Source: Bacilli bacterium (lineage in GTDB: Bacteria > Bacillota_I > Bacilli_A > RFN20 > CAG-826). Taken from it: 50,820 nucleotides of DNA. The stretch is from assembly GCA_017534425.1 (NCBI GenBank), contig JAFXWB010000039.1:1-50820 (forward strand), read 5' to 3'. Numbering within the stretch: the stretch's first letter is position 1; every line of letters begins with the position of its first letter. The position numbers were made by a program, and so were the translations under genes. Shown here in pieces: positions 1 through 8,045 of this stretch. Under the pieces are notes generated by a model that did not search any database, was not told the origin of the DNA, and worked only from the letters and a program-made list of their open reading frames with translations.

Positions 1-38
1 GGATATTTGAAATTTGTTGTGGTCGCGCTTTTTTGGCT

Positions 39-62
39 ACCACATTAGATTTCAAGATTTTA
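39..62 (+). repeat. Direct repeat copy 1 (ACCACA-N4-ATTTCAAGATTTTA)
   Basis: This 24-bp unit recurs at 340-363 with 20 of 24 bases identical; only the four bases after ACCACA differ. The two copies flank the transposase fragment in direct orientation. A shorter relative forms the outer end at 394-417. Confidence 0.65.
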
Positions 63-138
63 CCTCCTAATTAGTTAAAAGTAAAAATCCTCACATATTA
101 TTTAGATGTTCAGTCAAATTATAAGGAGGAAGAAATAA

Positions 139-303
139 TTAACGCATATTCAAACTACTTATAGATTTTTCCTATCAAACGCTGTTGCAGAAGCAAACAA
201 TGATAATATTCAAACTTTAGTTGATGTTTGCTATGGTCTTAATAACTTCAAGAGATCTAGAAATAGAATTTTATACATAAATAGAAATAAAGAGGACATA
301 TAA
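139..303 (+). pseudogene. C-terminal fragment of ISL3-family transposase
   Basis: An open frame of 54 codons ends in TAA at 301-303, has no in-frame ATG, and is preceded by a stop at 136-138. Its product contains LSNAVAEANNDNIQTLVDV, then CYGLNNFKRSRNRILYINR. This matches the usual end of ISL3 transposases (an N-x-VxE-x-NN-x-I-K-x-L segment, then YG-x-x-NF-x-x-xRNRI). The catalytic DDE core is missing, so the fragment is dead. An AAGGAGG sits at 123-129, but no start codon follows it in this frame, so it is probably chance or a relic. Confidence 0.6.
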
Positions 304-336
304 AAAGAGGGAATCTCTATTCGAGAACCCCTCTTT
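304..336 (+). terminator. Hairpin after transposase fragment
   Basis: The arms AAAGAGGG (304-311) and CCCTCTTT (329-336) pair perfectly, and an inner TCTC (314-317) pairs with GAGA (323-326). It starts one base after the transposase stop codon. The T tract is short (TTT, then AA), so it may be weak. On the minus strand it could also stop readthrough from the operon ending at 435. Confidence 0.5.
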
Positions 337-339
337 AAG

Positions 340-363
340 ACCACAATGAATTTCAAGATTTTA
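340..363 (+). repeat. Direct repeat copy 2 (ACCACA-N4-ATTTCAAGATTTTA)
   Basis: Partner of the repeat at 39-62, lying just downstream of the hairpin at 304-336. Such subterminal repeats are plausible transposase-binding sites, but that role is inferred. Confidence 0.65.
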
Positions 364-379
364 TGAGGCTGTTTTTTTA

Positions 380-417
380 GTCAAACCACATAAAACCACA
401 TCAAATTTCAAAGAGCC
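380..417 (-). repeat. ISL3-like terminal inverted repeat
   Basis: On the minus strand the outermost bases read GGCTCTTTGAAATTTGATG, followed by GTGGTTTTATGTGGTTTGAC. The GGCTCTTTG start is the feature that suggests ISL3. An inverted relative (TTTGAAATTTGTTGTGGTC) lies at 6-24 on the plus strand, which would be the opposing end of a collapsed or nested element. Confidence 0.5.
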
Positions 418-434
418 ATTTTAAAGAATTATCT

Positions 435-2606
435 TTAATGTGCTATAGAAATATCATCAATATATAGCGTTGTTGCAGCATAAGGCAAGAACACATAGTG
501 ATCATTATATGCATCATGAATATCAGATTTTGCAATAGTAAACTGTTTCCATTCATTTGGAGTGCTATAAACAACACTATCGGAATTGAATGCGGTTCTG
601 CTATAAATCCAGAATGAAATTCCTTCATTTGGAAGCAAATTATATAAGACGTCACCTATTATCAATGCTCTTCCGTTAGCATCACAATTAACTTTGAATG
701 ATCTATTTCCGGAATGCGCTAATTCGTTTGTAATAGATGATTCGTGTGAGACATAAGTTCTGAAAGTATAAAGATCAGAATCGTTATGAATTTTCTCTTC
801 TTCAAATCCAATATTTAGAGCATTTCTTGCAGGACGTATATTATCAATATAAACTTCAAAATTACCGGCAGTATCTGTCGTAAATAATCTGGCCCAATCG
901 CCATTCCAGAATCCCATTTTATTTTTTGGAAAACGGAATGACACCCAACCACTATCGCCATTCATATAGCCACGAGGTTCAGCATCAGAATTTTCTTCGT
1001 TCCAAACATGGAATGGGGTTGCTCCGTTTGGGGAATATAAATCAAAAACAACACCGGAATCGTCCAAATTATCATATAAAGCCCTGCTTACAAAAACTTC
1101 AATCTTTCCATTTTGAGTAGTAACATGGAGCGAGCTATGGCCATGACTAACATATTGTTCTGAGAAAGAAACATTAAGTTCTTGGTCATCTCTTTTTGTG
1201 CTTGTTATACGCAGTTCCTTTTCTTTGTCGGTGACACCAAAGAAGTTTACGTTTCTTGCTAATTCACCACTATTATCAGCATTTATAATCTCACTATTCT
1301 CAAATGAACCAATGTCTTTTGTTTCCATTACTTTAGATAACCTTATATTATCAATATAAACACTCGCGCTTTCTGTTGAATCATCAAAGTAAACAACGGC
1401 ATTGTCGTTTTGTAAATCATCAAACATCGCTTTTGTAAATTGATATGTTTTCCATTCTTGTAAAATTGAGTTGTTAGTTTCATAAGGCTTATACCACTTA
1501 GCATGGAAAGTATCAGCAATCGAGCTATAGTAAAGTGAATTTATTGTTGCACTTCCTTTAATGTCGAAAAGTAAAACACTATCTTCACTTGAGAAAACCA
1601 TATTTAACCAATCTCTATCGAATGAGACTTTGGTGTTTCTTCCGGTTACTTTGACTTTTAATGATTTAGTGCCATCGCTTGCAGCCTCATCTGTAACAGA
1701 CAATGTGTCACAATTTTGTACTGCGGCAAATATGGAAGGTACTTCACCATCTTCGAATGAGTAAAGACTTCGTGGAGCTTTAATAATAACCGGAGTTGTA
1801 ATCTCGTGTGTTCCGGCTTCTTCCTCAAAGTTTTTACCGCATTGAGTACAATGATAATGTTCAACTTCACCATCAACATTGAATGACATTGCCTTTGCTG
1901 GATGATATTCCATATGGTGATGCCCTTCAATAATCCAACTATTTTCTTGTACTTCATTTTGTCCTTCAGCATCTGAGAAGTATTTATGACATCTTGTACA
2001 GTAATGATATTCACTATTACCATCAGTAACACAGGTTGGTTGAAGTGCTGGATGGTTTTCCATGTTGTGGCCTAATTTTGAGACAAAGAAATCACTACCC
2101 TGTATTTCTCTTGCTCCATTTACGTCAGAGAAATATTTATGACACCTAACACATTCATAGTGCTCGTGATGTCCATCAGCAACACAAGTAGGAGCGAGTT
2201 CATCAATATGAATAAGGGAATGGCCTGTTGCGGCAATTTCAATTGAACTTAATGCGATTTCATGTTCTGCTAAATCATCTGAAAATAATTTATGACAAAC
2301 ACTACATTCAAAATGTGAATAATGACCAACTTCATTACATGTTGGTGAATCAGAACCAACGTTTAACAAGGTCGAGGCGTGTGGATGAATTACTAACTCA
2401 TTTTCAGTAACTTCTGTCTTATTTTCATCAAATAGTTTTTTGCATCCTGAACAAGAATAATATGCCTTTTTCCCGGAAATTTCGCATGTTGCTGCTACTC
2501 CTTCATGGAAAACATATTCGTGTTCATGGTTCTTCTTATTACATCCGACAAGAGATGTGAAAATGAATAAAGAAGCAATTAAAGTTATAAGTCTATTTGT
2601 TTTCAT
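435..2606 (-). CDS. Surface lipoprotein with five CxxC-repeat modules and C-terminal binding-like domains
   Basis: This is the last gene of the ten-gene operon. The start follows AGGAG with a short spacer. Residues 1-22 are a lipoprotein signal (FTSLVGC, lipid-bearing Cys22). Residues ~27-275 hold five repeats of about 45-50 residues, each with a CxxC pair and a [HK]-K-x-[FY]-x-[DE] segment, e.g. CHKYFSD. They look like small zinc-ribbon-like modules joined by His-rich linkers. Residues ~280-723 contain three similar beta-rich segments ending in 'vYIDNIR'-type strands, as in carbohydrate-binding beta-sandwiches. No catalytic motif is visible. Cell-surface glycan binding is inferred from domain style and from the neighbouring importer. 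The lipoprotein at 34156-36726 carries the same CxxC modules. Confidence 0.75.
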   Translation of the reverse strand: MKTNRLITLIASLFIFTSLVGCNKKNHEHEYVFHEGVAATCEISGKKAYYSCSGCKKLFDENKTEVTENELVIHPHASTLLNVGSDSPTCNEVGHYSHFECSVCHKLFSDDLAEHEIALSSIEIAATGHSLIHIDELAPTCVADGHHEHYECVRCHKYFSDVNGAREIQGSDFFVSKLGHNMENHPALQPTCVTDGNSEYHYCTRCHKYFSDAEGQNEVQENSWIIEGHHHMEYHPAKAMSFNVDGEVEHYHCTQCGKNFEEEAGTHEITTPVIIKAPRSLYSFEDGEVPSIFAAVQNCDTLSVTDEAASDGTKSLKVKVTGRNTKVSFDRDWLNMVFSSEDSVLLFDIKGSATINSLYYSSIADTFHAKWYKPYETNNSILQEWKTYQFTKAMFDDLQNDNAVVYFDDSTESASVYIDNIRLSKVMETKDIGSFENSEIINADNSGELARNVNFFGVTDKEKELRITSTKRDDQELNVSFSEQYVSHGHSSLHVTTQNGKIEVFVSRALYDNLDDSGVVFDLYSPNGATPFHVWNEENSDAEPRGYMNGDSGWVSFRFPKNKMGFWNGDWARLFTTDTAGNFEVYIDNIRPARNALNIGFEEEKIHNDSDLYTFRTYVSHESSITNELAHSGNRSFKVNCDANGRALIIGDVLYNLLPNEGISFWIYSRTAFNSDSVVYSTPNEWKQFTIAKSDIHDAYNDHYVFLPYAATTLYIDDISIAH

Positions 2607-2615
2607 AACGCTCTC

Positions 2616-3668
2616 CTACAAAGTATGTATGACAAAATTATCTAAAGCTGCTTTAACGTTTGAATCACCAGTTTGCGGATTTGCATTTAAATAACATCTT
2701 AAATGATATACGTCAGGAAATTCTCCTGCTAAAGATCCTATTTCTTTATTTGCCCAATCACCATTTTTAACTAGATCAAAAGAGACCTTTAAAACAATGT
2801 TGTTATCTTTAATAGGATTTTTGTTTTCATCAAGAAATTGGAATTCAATCCAGTTATATCCACTTATCGATTTTACGTCTATTGTTTCATAGCTAGTTGA
2901 TAAGTTAAATTTCTCCGGCAATGTAATGTCAAAATTTTGCCAGTGATTGTTTTTAAATGCTGTTTCGATAGTTGCAACACTATGTCTTCCTGAAAAATCT
3001 TTTACGAAATTAGCGCCGGTTGATTTTGAAGTGGAAGATGCAAGTAAATCTTCTTCAACAGTGACTTCAACATTATGAACATCCGTTTGGTCTTGTTGTG
3101 GTGAAACCTGAATATTAGCGACGCCAAATTGCTTGCCAATTAATGAACCAGATTCAGTCATTTCAACAATATCCTTCGATTCCTCTGGAATTGTTACAAC
3201 ATATCTAGAATCCACTATATCAGAGTTCGGAGAAACAGTAATTGAAGGGCTAAATTCGACGTTTTTGTATACAAAGATTTGACTTTCTACGTTAAAGACT
3301 TCTGGTTTTTCATAATCCAAAATATGAAGCGGTAATTTAAATTCAATATTTGAACCATCGACCGCTTTACAAATAATCTCAATGTTACCTGGTTTCAACG
3401 CGTACAATAAGTCCCCATCAAATCTACCAGCTTCTTCATCAGATAAAGACCATTTAACATCTTTATTTGTAGCGTTTGCAGGTAAAACTTTAAAATCCTG
3501 AATGTAAGCATAATGATTAATGTAAACATTGTCAGTCATTAACTTAAAAGAAATGCTATTGACTTTTACATCTGCTGCTTCAGGAGGATTATCGTTTGTT
3601 TTATTGCAGCCACCTATCAACAGTAAAGGTACTAACATTATTGACATTTTTTTAAATATATTGGTCAT
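2616..3668 (-). CDS. Surface lipoprotein with bacterial Ig-like (Big2-type) domain
   Basis: The start at 3668 is chosen because AAAGGAGG lies six bases upstream and because it gives a clean lipoprotein signal (VPLLLIGGC, Cys21); a longer frame from 3692 would spoil it. The first 17 bases overlap the end of the gene at 3652, so translation is probably coupled. Residues ~35-115 resemble a Big2 domain (LPANATNKDVKWSLSD, then a 'lkPGnieIicka' strand). The C-terminal ~150 residues look like a carbohydrate-binding jelly roll (paired 'WiEfqFlDenknpi' and 'lrcylNa' strands). It has no catalytic signature. It is probably a surface adhesin or glycan-binding partner of the importer in the same operon. 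Confidence 0.7.
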   Translation of the reverse strand: MTNIFKKMSIMLVPLLLIGGCNKTNDNPPEAADVKVNSISFKLMTDNVYINHYAYIQDFKVLPANATNKDVKWSLSDEEAGRFDGDLLYALKPGNIEIICKAVDGSNIEFKLPLHILDYEKPEVFNVESQIFVYKNVEFSPSITVSPNSDIVDSRYVVTIPEESKDIVEMTESGSLIGKQFGVANIQVSPQQDQTDVHNVEVTVEEDLLASSTSKSTGANFVKDFSGRHSVATIETAFKNNHWQNFDITLPEKFNLSTSYETIDVKSISGYNWIEFQFLDENKNPIKDNNIVLKVSFDLVKNGDWANKEIGSLAGEFPDVYHLRCYLNANPQTGDSNVKAALDNFVIHTL

Positions 3669-4896
3669 ATACTGCCTCCTTTTCAAAAGCATCTTTTTGC
3701 GTATTTGTTTTATATTTTCCTCTAGTAAAGTCTGGAATTTTATATGGTTTTCCGTTACTTTTTATTGATTTAGCACTTAAAGGAGTGATTGCATACCAAC
3801 TCGCTGCATCATAAACATCAATAGGCATCGGCTTATTATTTAACATTGCGTCAATAAATGTCCCGACCATGTAAAAATCCATGCCGCCATGTCCTAACCT
3901 AATCTTTTCAGGTGTAATATCTCTCCAATATTTTGGTAGATATTCATTATATTCGAGTGCATTATTGCCGTACTTTTTCATTGTGGCATATGTATTCCAA
4001 ATATCTTCATGATCATCATCAAATAAAATCATATTGTTTTCTTGAATGGCGCAACCCTTCACACCTTTAACTCTCATCTGACGAGAATAAAATCCAGGAA
4101 GAGTTGTATCTAAAGTCATGGTGATGGTTTCGCCATTTTCACATTTGATTATGGTAGAAACTACATCACCTTGCTTAAAGTCAATATCTTTCAAGGTTTT
4201 ATCTTCGCATCTTTCATCGTGAGTAAAAGCCTTTAAACCAACAGCTTTGCTACTTACTGAAACCATTGACACAAATCTGTTGCCACGATTGATATTTAAT
4301 AATCTCGCAATAGGGCCAAGCTCATGAGTTGGATAATTTTCACAGTTTCTAGAAATATAATTTCTTAATCTGTAATGACGATTAATATTTCCGCTTGTTA
4401 TTTCTTTTCTTAAATCATGAGAATATGCGCCATTACAATTAACAATTTCTCCGAATTTTTGATCTCTTGCTAAATCTGTTACTAATGTTTCAAATTTATC
4501 GAAACAGCAGTTTTCCATTAGCATTATAGGGGTTTTTGTCTTTTCGTATGTATTAACTAATCTCCAACAATCCTTAATTGAATAGGCCCCACCAACTTCC
4601 ATAGCAACAGGAATATTATGATTCATACATTCTATGGCTTGATTAATGTGTTCTTCCCAAGAAGACGCAACGTATATTGCATCAATCTCTTTATCTTCTA
4701 GCATTTTAGAAAAATCCGTATATTTCCTCGGAAAATGTTGTCTTGCTTCATTAATTTTGTTTGCGGCATTTTCAACACGATCCGCGTAAACATCACATAC
4801 CGCTACAACATCAACAACAGAGTAAGCCAAAAATGTCGAAAGCATACCTTCTCCTCTTTGGCCTAATCCAACAAAACCCATTCTTAATTTATTCAT
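3652..4896 (-). CDS. GH109-like Gfo/Idh/MocA family protein (NAD-dependent glycosidase or oxidoreductase)
   Basis: A cytoplasmic protein of 414 residues with no signal. The Rossmann fingerprint GLGQRG is at residues 10-15. The segment IMLMENCCFDKFE (~124-136) and YPTHELGPIARLLNINRG (188-205) closely resemble signature regions of GH109 enzymes. Those enzymes use bound NAD+ to split alpha-N-acetylgalactosaminides, and have 'MMLENCCYD' and 'YPTHGLGPIAQ-LNINRG'. The usual oxidoreductase EKP is replaced by MEVGGA (99-104). The start at 4896 follows AAGGATG; an earlier ATG at 4911 overlaps the upstream stop (TAATG) and has no clear ribosome site. GH109 membership is likely, but the substrate is unproven, and it could be another Gfo/Idh dehydrogenase. 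Confidence 0.8.
   Translation of the reverse strand: MNKLRMGFVGLGQRGEGMLSTFLAYSVVDVVAVCDVYADRVENAANKINEARQHFPRKYTDFSKMLEDKEIDAIYVASSWEEHINQAIECMNHNIPVAMEVGGAYSIKDCWRLVNTYEKTKTPIMLMENCCFDKFETLVTDLARDQKFGEIVNCNGAYSHDLRKEITSGNINRHYRLRNYISRNCENYPTHELGPIARLLNINRGNRFVSMVSVSSKAVGLKAFTHDERCEDKTLKDIDFKQGDVVSTIIKCENGETITMTLDTTLPGFYSRQMRVKGVKGCAIQENNMILFDDDHEDIWNTYATMKKYGNNALEYNEYLPKYWRDITPEKIRLGHGGMDFYMVGTFIDAMLNNKPMPIDVYDAASWYAITPLSAKSIKSNGKPYKIPDFTRGKYKTNTQKDAFEKEAVYDQYI
3675..3682 (-). promoter_or_regulatory. Ribosome binding site deciding the start at 3668
   Basis: AAAGGAGG on the minus strand with a six-base spacer to ATG. It lies inside the upstream reading frame and supports the shorter start of the Big2 lipoprotein. 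Confidence 0.8.
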
Positions 4897-4910
4897 AGTT
4901 TCATCCTTCA

Positions 4911-6068
4911 TTATTCACCATATTCAAATAGATAAAAATATGAGTCATTATCTTTTTGATAAAAGCACTCTTTCCCTTCTTTTGTTAATACTGTTTTTAG
5001 TCCTTTAATAGATTTATTATCATTCATTTGTAATAAATAATGTTTTTCCTTATCAAAGATAACTTCATACGATTCGTTCCCTTTATATTGAAGAGAAGTT
5101 ATGTTTTTTCCGGTTACTTCGAAGTTATAAATCACTTCTTTAATATTTTTCATACTTTCTGGCGATAAACCTCTTTTATCAACGAGGCTATTAGCGCGAT
5201 CTACATATTTTTCTAACTCTTCATTAGACACATAAAGTCCTTTTCTTATAAGAGTTTGATATTCGGTTATATTGATTGTCTTATCAAAACGGTCAAGAAG
5301 CATTAAAAAACCAGCAAGAATGACAAGCGGTAATAATAAGACTGCAGAGACAATATAAATGCTTTGCTTAATAAACAATCCAGTCATGAAGAATTCAAGT
5401 GAAATTGGTAAAGCAAATGCTATAACAACAAAAAGCAGTACTTGCCATAATGACTTGAGATAAACATATAAAGCATTTCTTATAGAAATGAAGATGTTAG
5501 AAACGTAGATGGATGAATAATATAAATAAACCACAATCACAGGAAGATAAACGACAACAAAGAATACAAGCACAATGATTGAATACACATCAAAACCAAA
5601 AAATGTTATAAGTGCATTCATTCCAAATTTAAAAAGGGCTGTAAAAATTCCAATAATCAAGAATTGTTTCCAATTATCCTTAACTCCTTTTTTAAAAAGA
5701 TACTTAAACAAAACGCCTTCAGAAAAACATAATTGCCTAAAAACCCTAAGAATTCCACCTAAAAATACGAATAAAAATGGGTAAAGAACAATATCGATAG
5801 CGTTTGATGATATGAACAACATATTAATCCAATATCGACTTTCTTCTTCACTCAATTTCGCGTTCTTAAAAGCGTTAATCGTTAGAATATTAAAGTAATC
5901 AACAAAGAAGTTTTTAACTATTAATAGTAAAAATGGAATTAAAAGAAATAGACCAATTTTAAAGATTAAGCCATAATTAATTTTGATAATATCAAAAAAC
6001 TGGCTCTTCCTAGTTTGTGGAAGATCACTTTCTAGAAAATCTTTCTCTGCAATTTTTCTTTTCGCCAT
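4911..6068 (-). CDS. Six-helix membrane protein of unknown function (YesL/DUF624-like topology)
   Basis: A 385-residue protein with about six hydrophobic helices between residues ~30 and 265, and a cytoplasmic C-terminal domain of ~120 residues (contains LVDKRGLSPESMKNIKEVI). The helix pattern and the setting recall YesL-type proteins found beside carbohydrate importers in Firmicutes. I see no EAA loop, so it is not a normal sugar permease. It sits two bases downstream of the ATPase at 6071-6817 and may pair with it as a separate complex. I do not recognise the family with certainty. Confidence 0.6.
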   Translation of the reverse strand: MAKRKIAEKDFLESDLPQTRKSQFFDIIKINYGLIFKIGLFLLIPFLLLIVKNFFVDYFNILTINAFKNAKLSEEESRYWINMLFISSNAIDIVLYPFLFVFLGGILRVFRQLCFSEGVLFKYLFKKGVKDNWKQFLIIGIFTALFKFGMNALITFFGFDVYSIIVLVFFVVVYLPVIVVYLYYSSIYVSNIFISIRNALYVYLKSLWQVLLFVVIAFALPISLEFFMTGLFIKQSIYIVSAVLLLPLVILAGFLMLLDRFDKTINITEYQTLIRKGLYVSNEELEKYVDRANSLVDKRGLSPESMKNIKEVIYNFEVTGKNITSLQYKGNESYEVIFDKEKHYLLQMNDNKSIKGLKTVLTKEGKECFYQKDNDSYFYLFEYGE

Positions 6069-6070
6069 AT

Positions 6071-6817
6071 TTACTTAATGTCTTCCATCACGTTTTCACT
6101 TTTTAAATAGACAAGATATTCATCTTTGCTATCTCTTAAATCTTTTGGGGTTCCTTTTGCAACTATTTGACTATCTTTAAGAACATAAAGAATATCTCCA
6201 TACCTAATTGCATCCATATAGTTGTGTGTTACAAATATAATCGTCGCATTTAACTCTTCTTTTGCTTCTTTTATTATTTTGAATAATTCCTCTTTAATTA
6301 GTGGATCAACAGAACTCATTGGCTCGTCTAACAAAATAATTTCAGGGTCTTTCACTAGTGCTTTCGCTAAAACCATTCTTTGTTGCTGACCTAAAGATAA
6401 ATTCTTTGGTCTTCTCGAGAGACACTGGCTTATTCCAAGTCTTTTAGCGACATTGCGAACTCTAGTTAGAACTTCATCAGGTGTAATATCAACAAATCTT
6501 AAAGGAAACGCAATATTATCAAAAACGGTCATCTTATCATAAATGATATATTTTTGAGGCATATAAGAAATGTGCCTTCTTCTAATTGATATTTCTCTAG
6601 CGTCTTGACCATCAAACAGGAGCTCACCATCATACTGATTTTCTATGCCTGAAATAATATTTAACAAGGTTGTTTTGCCACTTCCTGATTCACCTAACAG
6701 AACATTGAATTTTTCACTCTCAAATTTAATATTTAAGTCTTTGAATACTTCAATATCAGTTTCTTTCTTTTTGTTTTGATAGCTAAATGAAAGGCTTTTG
6801 CATTCAATAGACGCCAT
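6071..6817 (-). CDS. ABC transporter ATP-binding protein, short form without TOBE domain
   Basis: A 248-residue nucleotide-binding domain. Walker A is GESGSGKTT (42-50), the Q-loop is MPQK (86-89), the signature is LSLGQ (140-144; Leu replaces the usual Gly), Walker B is IILLDEP (160-166) and the switch His is in VTHN (~198). It ends soon after the switch region, so it lacks the TOBE/MOBE tail that sugar-importer ATPases of the MsmK/MalK type carry. A likely partner is the membrane protein directly downstream. The operon's two sugar permeases are more likely powered by the MsmK-type ATPase at 17215-18771. This partner assignment is inference. Confidence 0.85.
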   Translation of the reverse strand: MASIECKSLSFSYQNKKKETDIEVFKDLNIKFESEKFNVLLGESGSGKTTLLNIISGIENQYDGELLFDGQDAREISIRRRHISYMPQKYIIYDKMTVFDNIAFPLRFVDITPDEVLTRVRNVAKRLGISQCLSRRPKNLSLGQQQRMVLAKALVKDPEIILLDEPMSSVDPLIKEELFKIIKEAKEELNATIIFVTHNYMDAIRYGDILYVLKDSQIVAKGTPKDLRDSKDEYLVYLKSENVMEDIK

Positions 6818-6818
6818 A

Positions 6819-8045
6819 TTAAATCCCTTCTCTTTTTTCTAAATGAATATTGTCGACATAAATGTCATATTCATTAAGTTCTTCTGGGATTGAGAAATGG
6901 AATTCACCAATTCTTAAAATATAAGCATCATCAATAACAACGGTTGGGCTTGCTGGCGATGCATTTGGATATTCGGCACCAAAAACAATTTCACATTTTT
7001 GCCATGTGCCATTTTGAACGCGTGGTAGCGCGATACCTCTTTCATTAGATGATACTTTAGTATAAAAAGATGGGACGATTTGTTCTTCATCAATTCCTTT
7101 AACCATAATGTCATAACAGAAAACCCATTTTTGATGTTCTAATTCTTCAATGGAAATCTTTGCCATATCTGTTTGTTTCATATAGGTTTGTGAAAAAACT
7201 AAGTGCGACCAATAATTCCATTTTGTCTTATTTGGTCCTTTACTATGAATGTGCAACATTTTGTTACCGCTTGTTGGAGTAACATCATCAGTTTTCTCAG
7301 TAATGTCAAATGAAAGGTGACCGCTAAGTGCATTCTTTACAGATAGGAAGTACTTTTGGAAATCTTCTTCGAAGTCACAAATTTCATTTTCTTTTAAGGA
7401 GAATGTTTCAACAAATGTTCTTTCCTCACTTGAAAGTACGAAATAAATATCATCAAAATATATTTTTGGAGCAAAAGAAACATCATAGAATTCCTGTTTT
7501 TCGAACTCAAAATATAAAGCAGGAGCTTCTTCGACATTGAAGAACATACTTAAGAAATCTAAATCAATTTTGTATTCAATTTCAGTCCATTCATTTGGTT
7601 TTAAATTAAATGTTTCACCATCAGCACGTCTATTGTTGTAATAGGTAGAGATTTCAGACAAGAAACCAATTGTAATTGGAATTTCAAAATTGTTGTCGTT
7701 ATAAACAGAACAACAAAGTGATGTGTATTTTCGTAAATTAGATTTATTAAACTCAAATGTTGCACTTCTAAGTGGGAAATAGAATGTTGGTTTAAATCTA
7801 TAAGTCTTATCACCGAGCGGTTGGACTAACGCACTATACTTTCCACCATGAACGAATTTCTGCTCTTCATTACGGGTGACTTTTCCAAATCCGTATGAAA
7901 TTTTCATGGTTTGGAAATCAGGAGCCCAATTTTCAAAGTCAGCAACAACTTCAATCTTTGGTGCAACTTCTTCCTTTTTCTTGCTGCAGCCAATTAGTGT
8001 TGAAATAGATAGCACTGAAATTAAGAAAGGTAAAAACTTTTTCAT
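6819..8045 (-). CDS. Surface lipoprotein, beta-sandwich repeats, probable glycan-binding
   Basis: The start overlaps the previous stop (TAATG) and follows GGGGGTG. The signal ends STLIGC (Cys20). The mature protein of ~388 residues has two similar halves, each with a run like 'vyFDDIYfvLss' (near 195-210) or 'iYVDNIHLEKRE' (C-terminal end). These are typical final strands of carbohydrate-binding jelly rolls. Residues EWTEIEYKIDLDF and TWQKCEIVFGAEY are equivalent edge strands in the two halves. No catalytic motif is seen. It is probably a surface glycan-binding partner of the glycosidase encoded just upstream. Confidence 0.65.
   Translation of the reverse strand: MKKFLPFLISVLSISTLIGCSKKKEEVAPKIEVVADFENWAPDFQTMKISYGFGKVTRNEEQKFVHGGKYSALVQPLGDKTYRFKPTFYFPLRSATFEFNKSNLRKYTSLCCSVYNDNNFEIPITIGFLSEISTYYNNRRADGETFNLKPNEWTEIEYKIDLDFLSMFFNVEEAPALYFEFEKQEFYDVSFAPKIYFDDIYFVLSSEERTFVETFSLKENEICDFEEDFQKYFLSVKNALSGHLSFDITEKTDDVTPTSGNKMLHIHSKGPNKTKWNYWSHLVFSQTYMKQTDMAKISIEELEHQKWVFCYDIMVKGIDEEQIVPSFYTKVSSNERGIALPRVQNGTWQKCEIVFGAEYPNASPASPTVVIDDAYILRIGEFHFSIPEELNEYDIYVDNIHLEKREGI

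Larger units (their letters stand above)
1..420. mobile_element. Remnant of an ISL3-like insertion sequence
   Basis: This stretch holds no intact gene but has several marks of an insertion sequence. Read on the minus strand from 417, it begins GGCTCTTTGAAATTTGATG, which resembles the GGCTCTTTG start known for ISL3-family inverted repeats. The same core (ACCACA, four variable bases, ATTTCAA) recurs at 39-62, 340-363 and 394-417, and inverted at 4-24. A transposase-tail reading frame (139-303) and a hairpin (304-336) lie between the repeats. The left end of the element, if present, is at or beyond the window edge. The family assignment is by recognition and was not searched. Confidence 0.6.

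Noticed and set aside
421..438. AT-only hairpin TTAAAGA/TCTTTAA at the end of the ten-gene operon
   Set aside because: The stem has one G-C pair at most per arm and no T tract on the minus strand, so it is unlikely to terminate by itself.
6071..6817. Whether this ATPase is the main sugar-importer ATPase of the ten-gene operon
   Set aside because: It lacks the TOBE tail, and a full MsmK-type ATPase lies in the next operon. Not excluded, but less likely.
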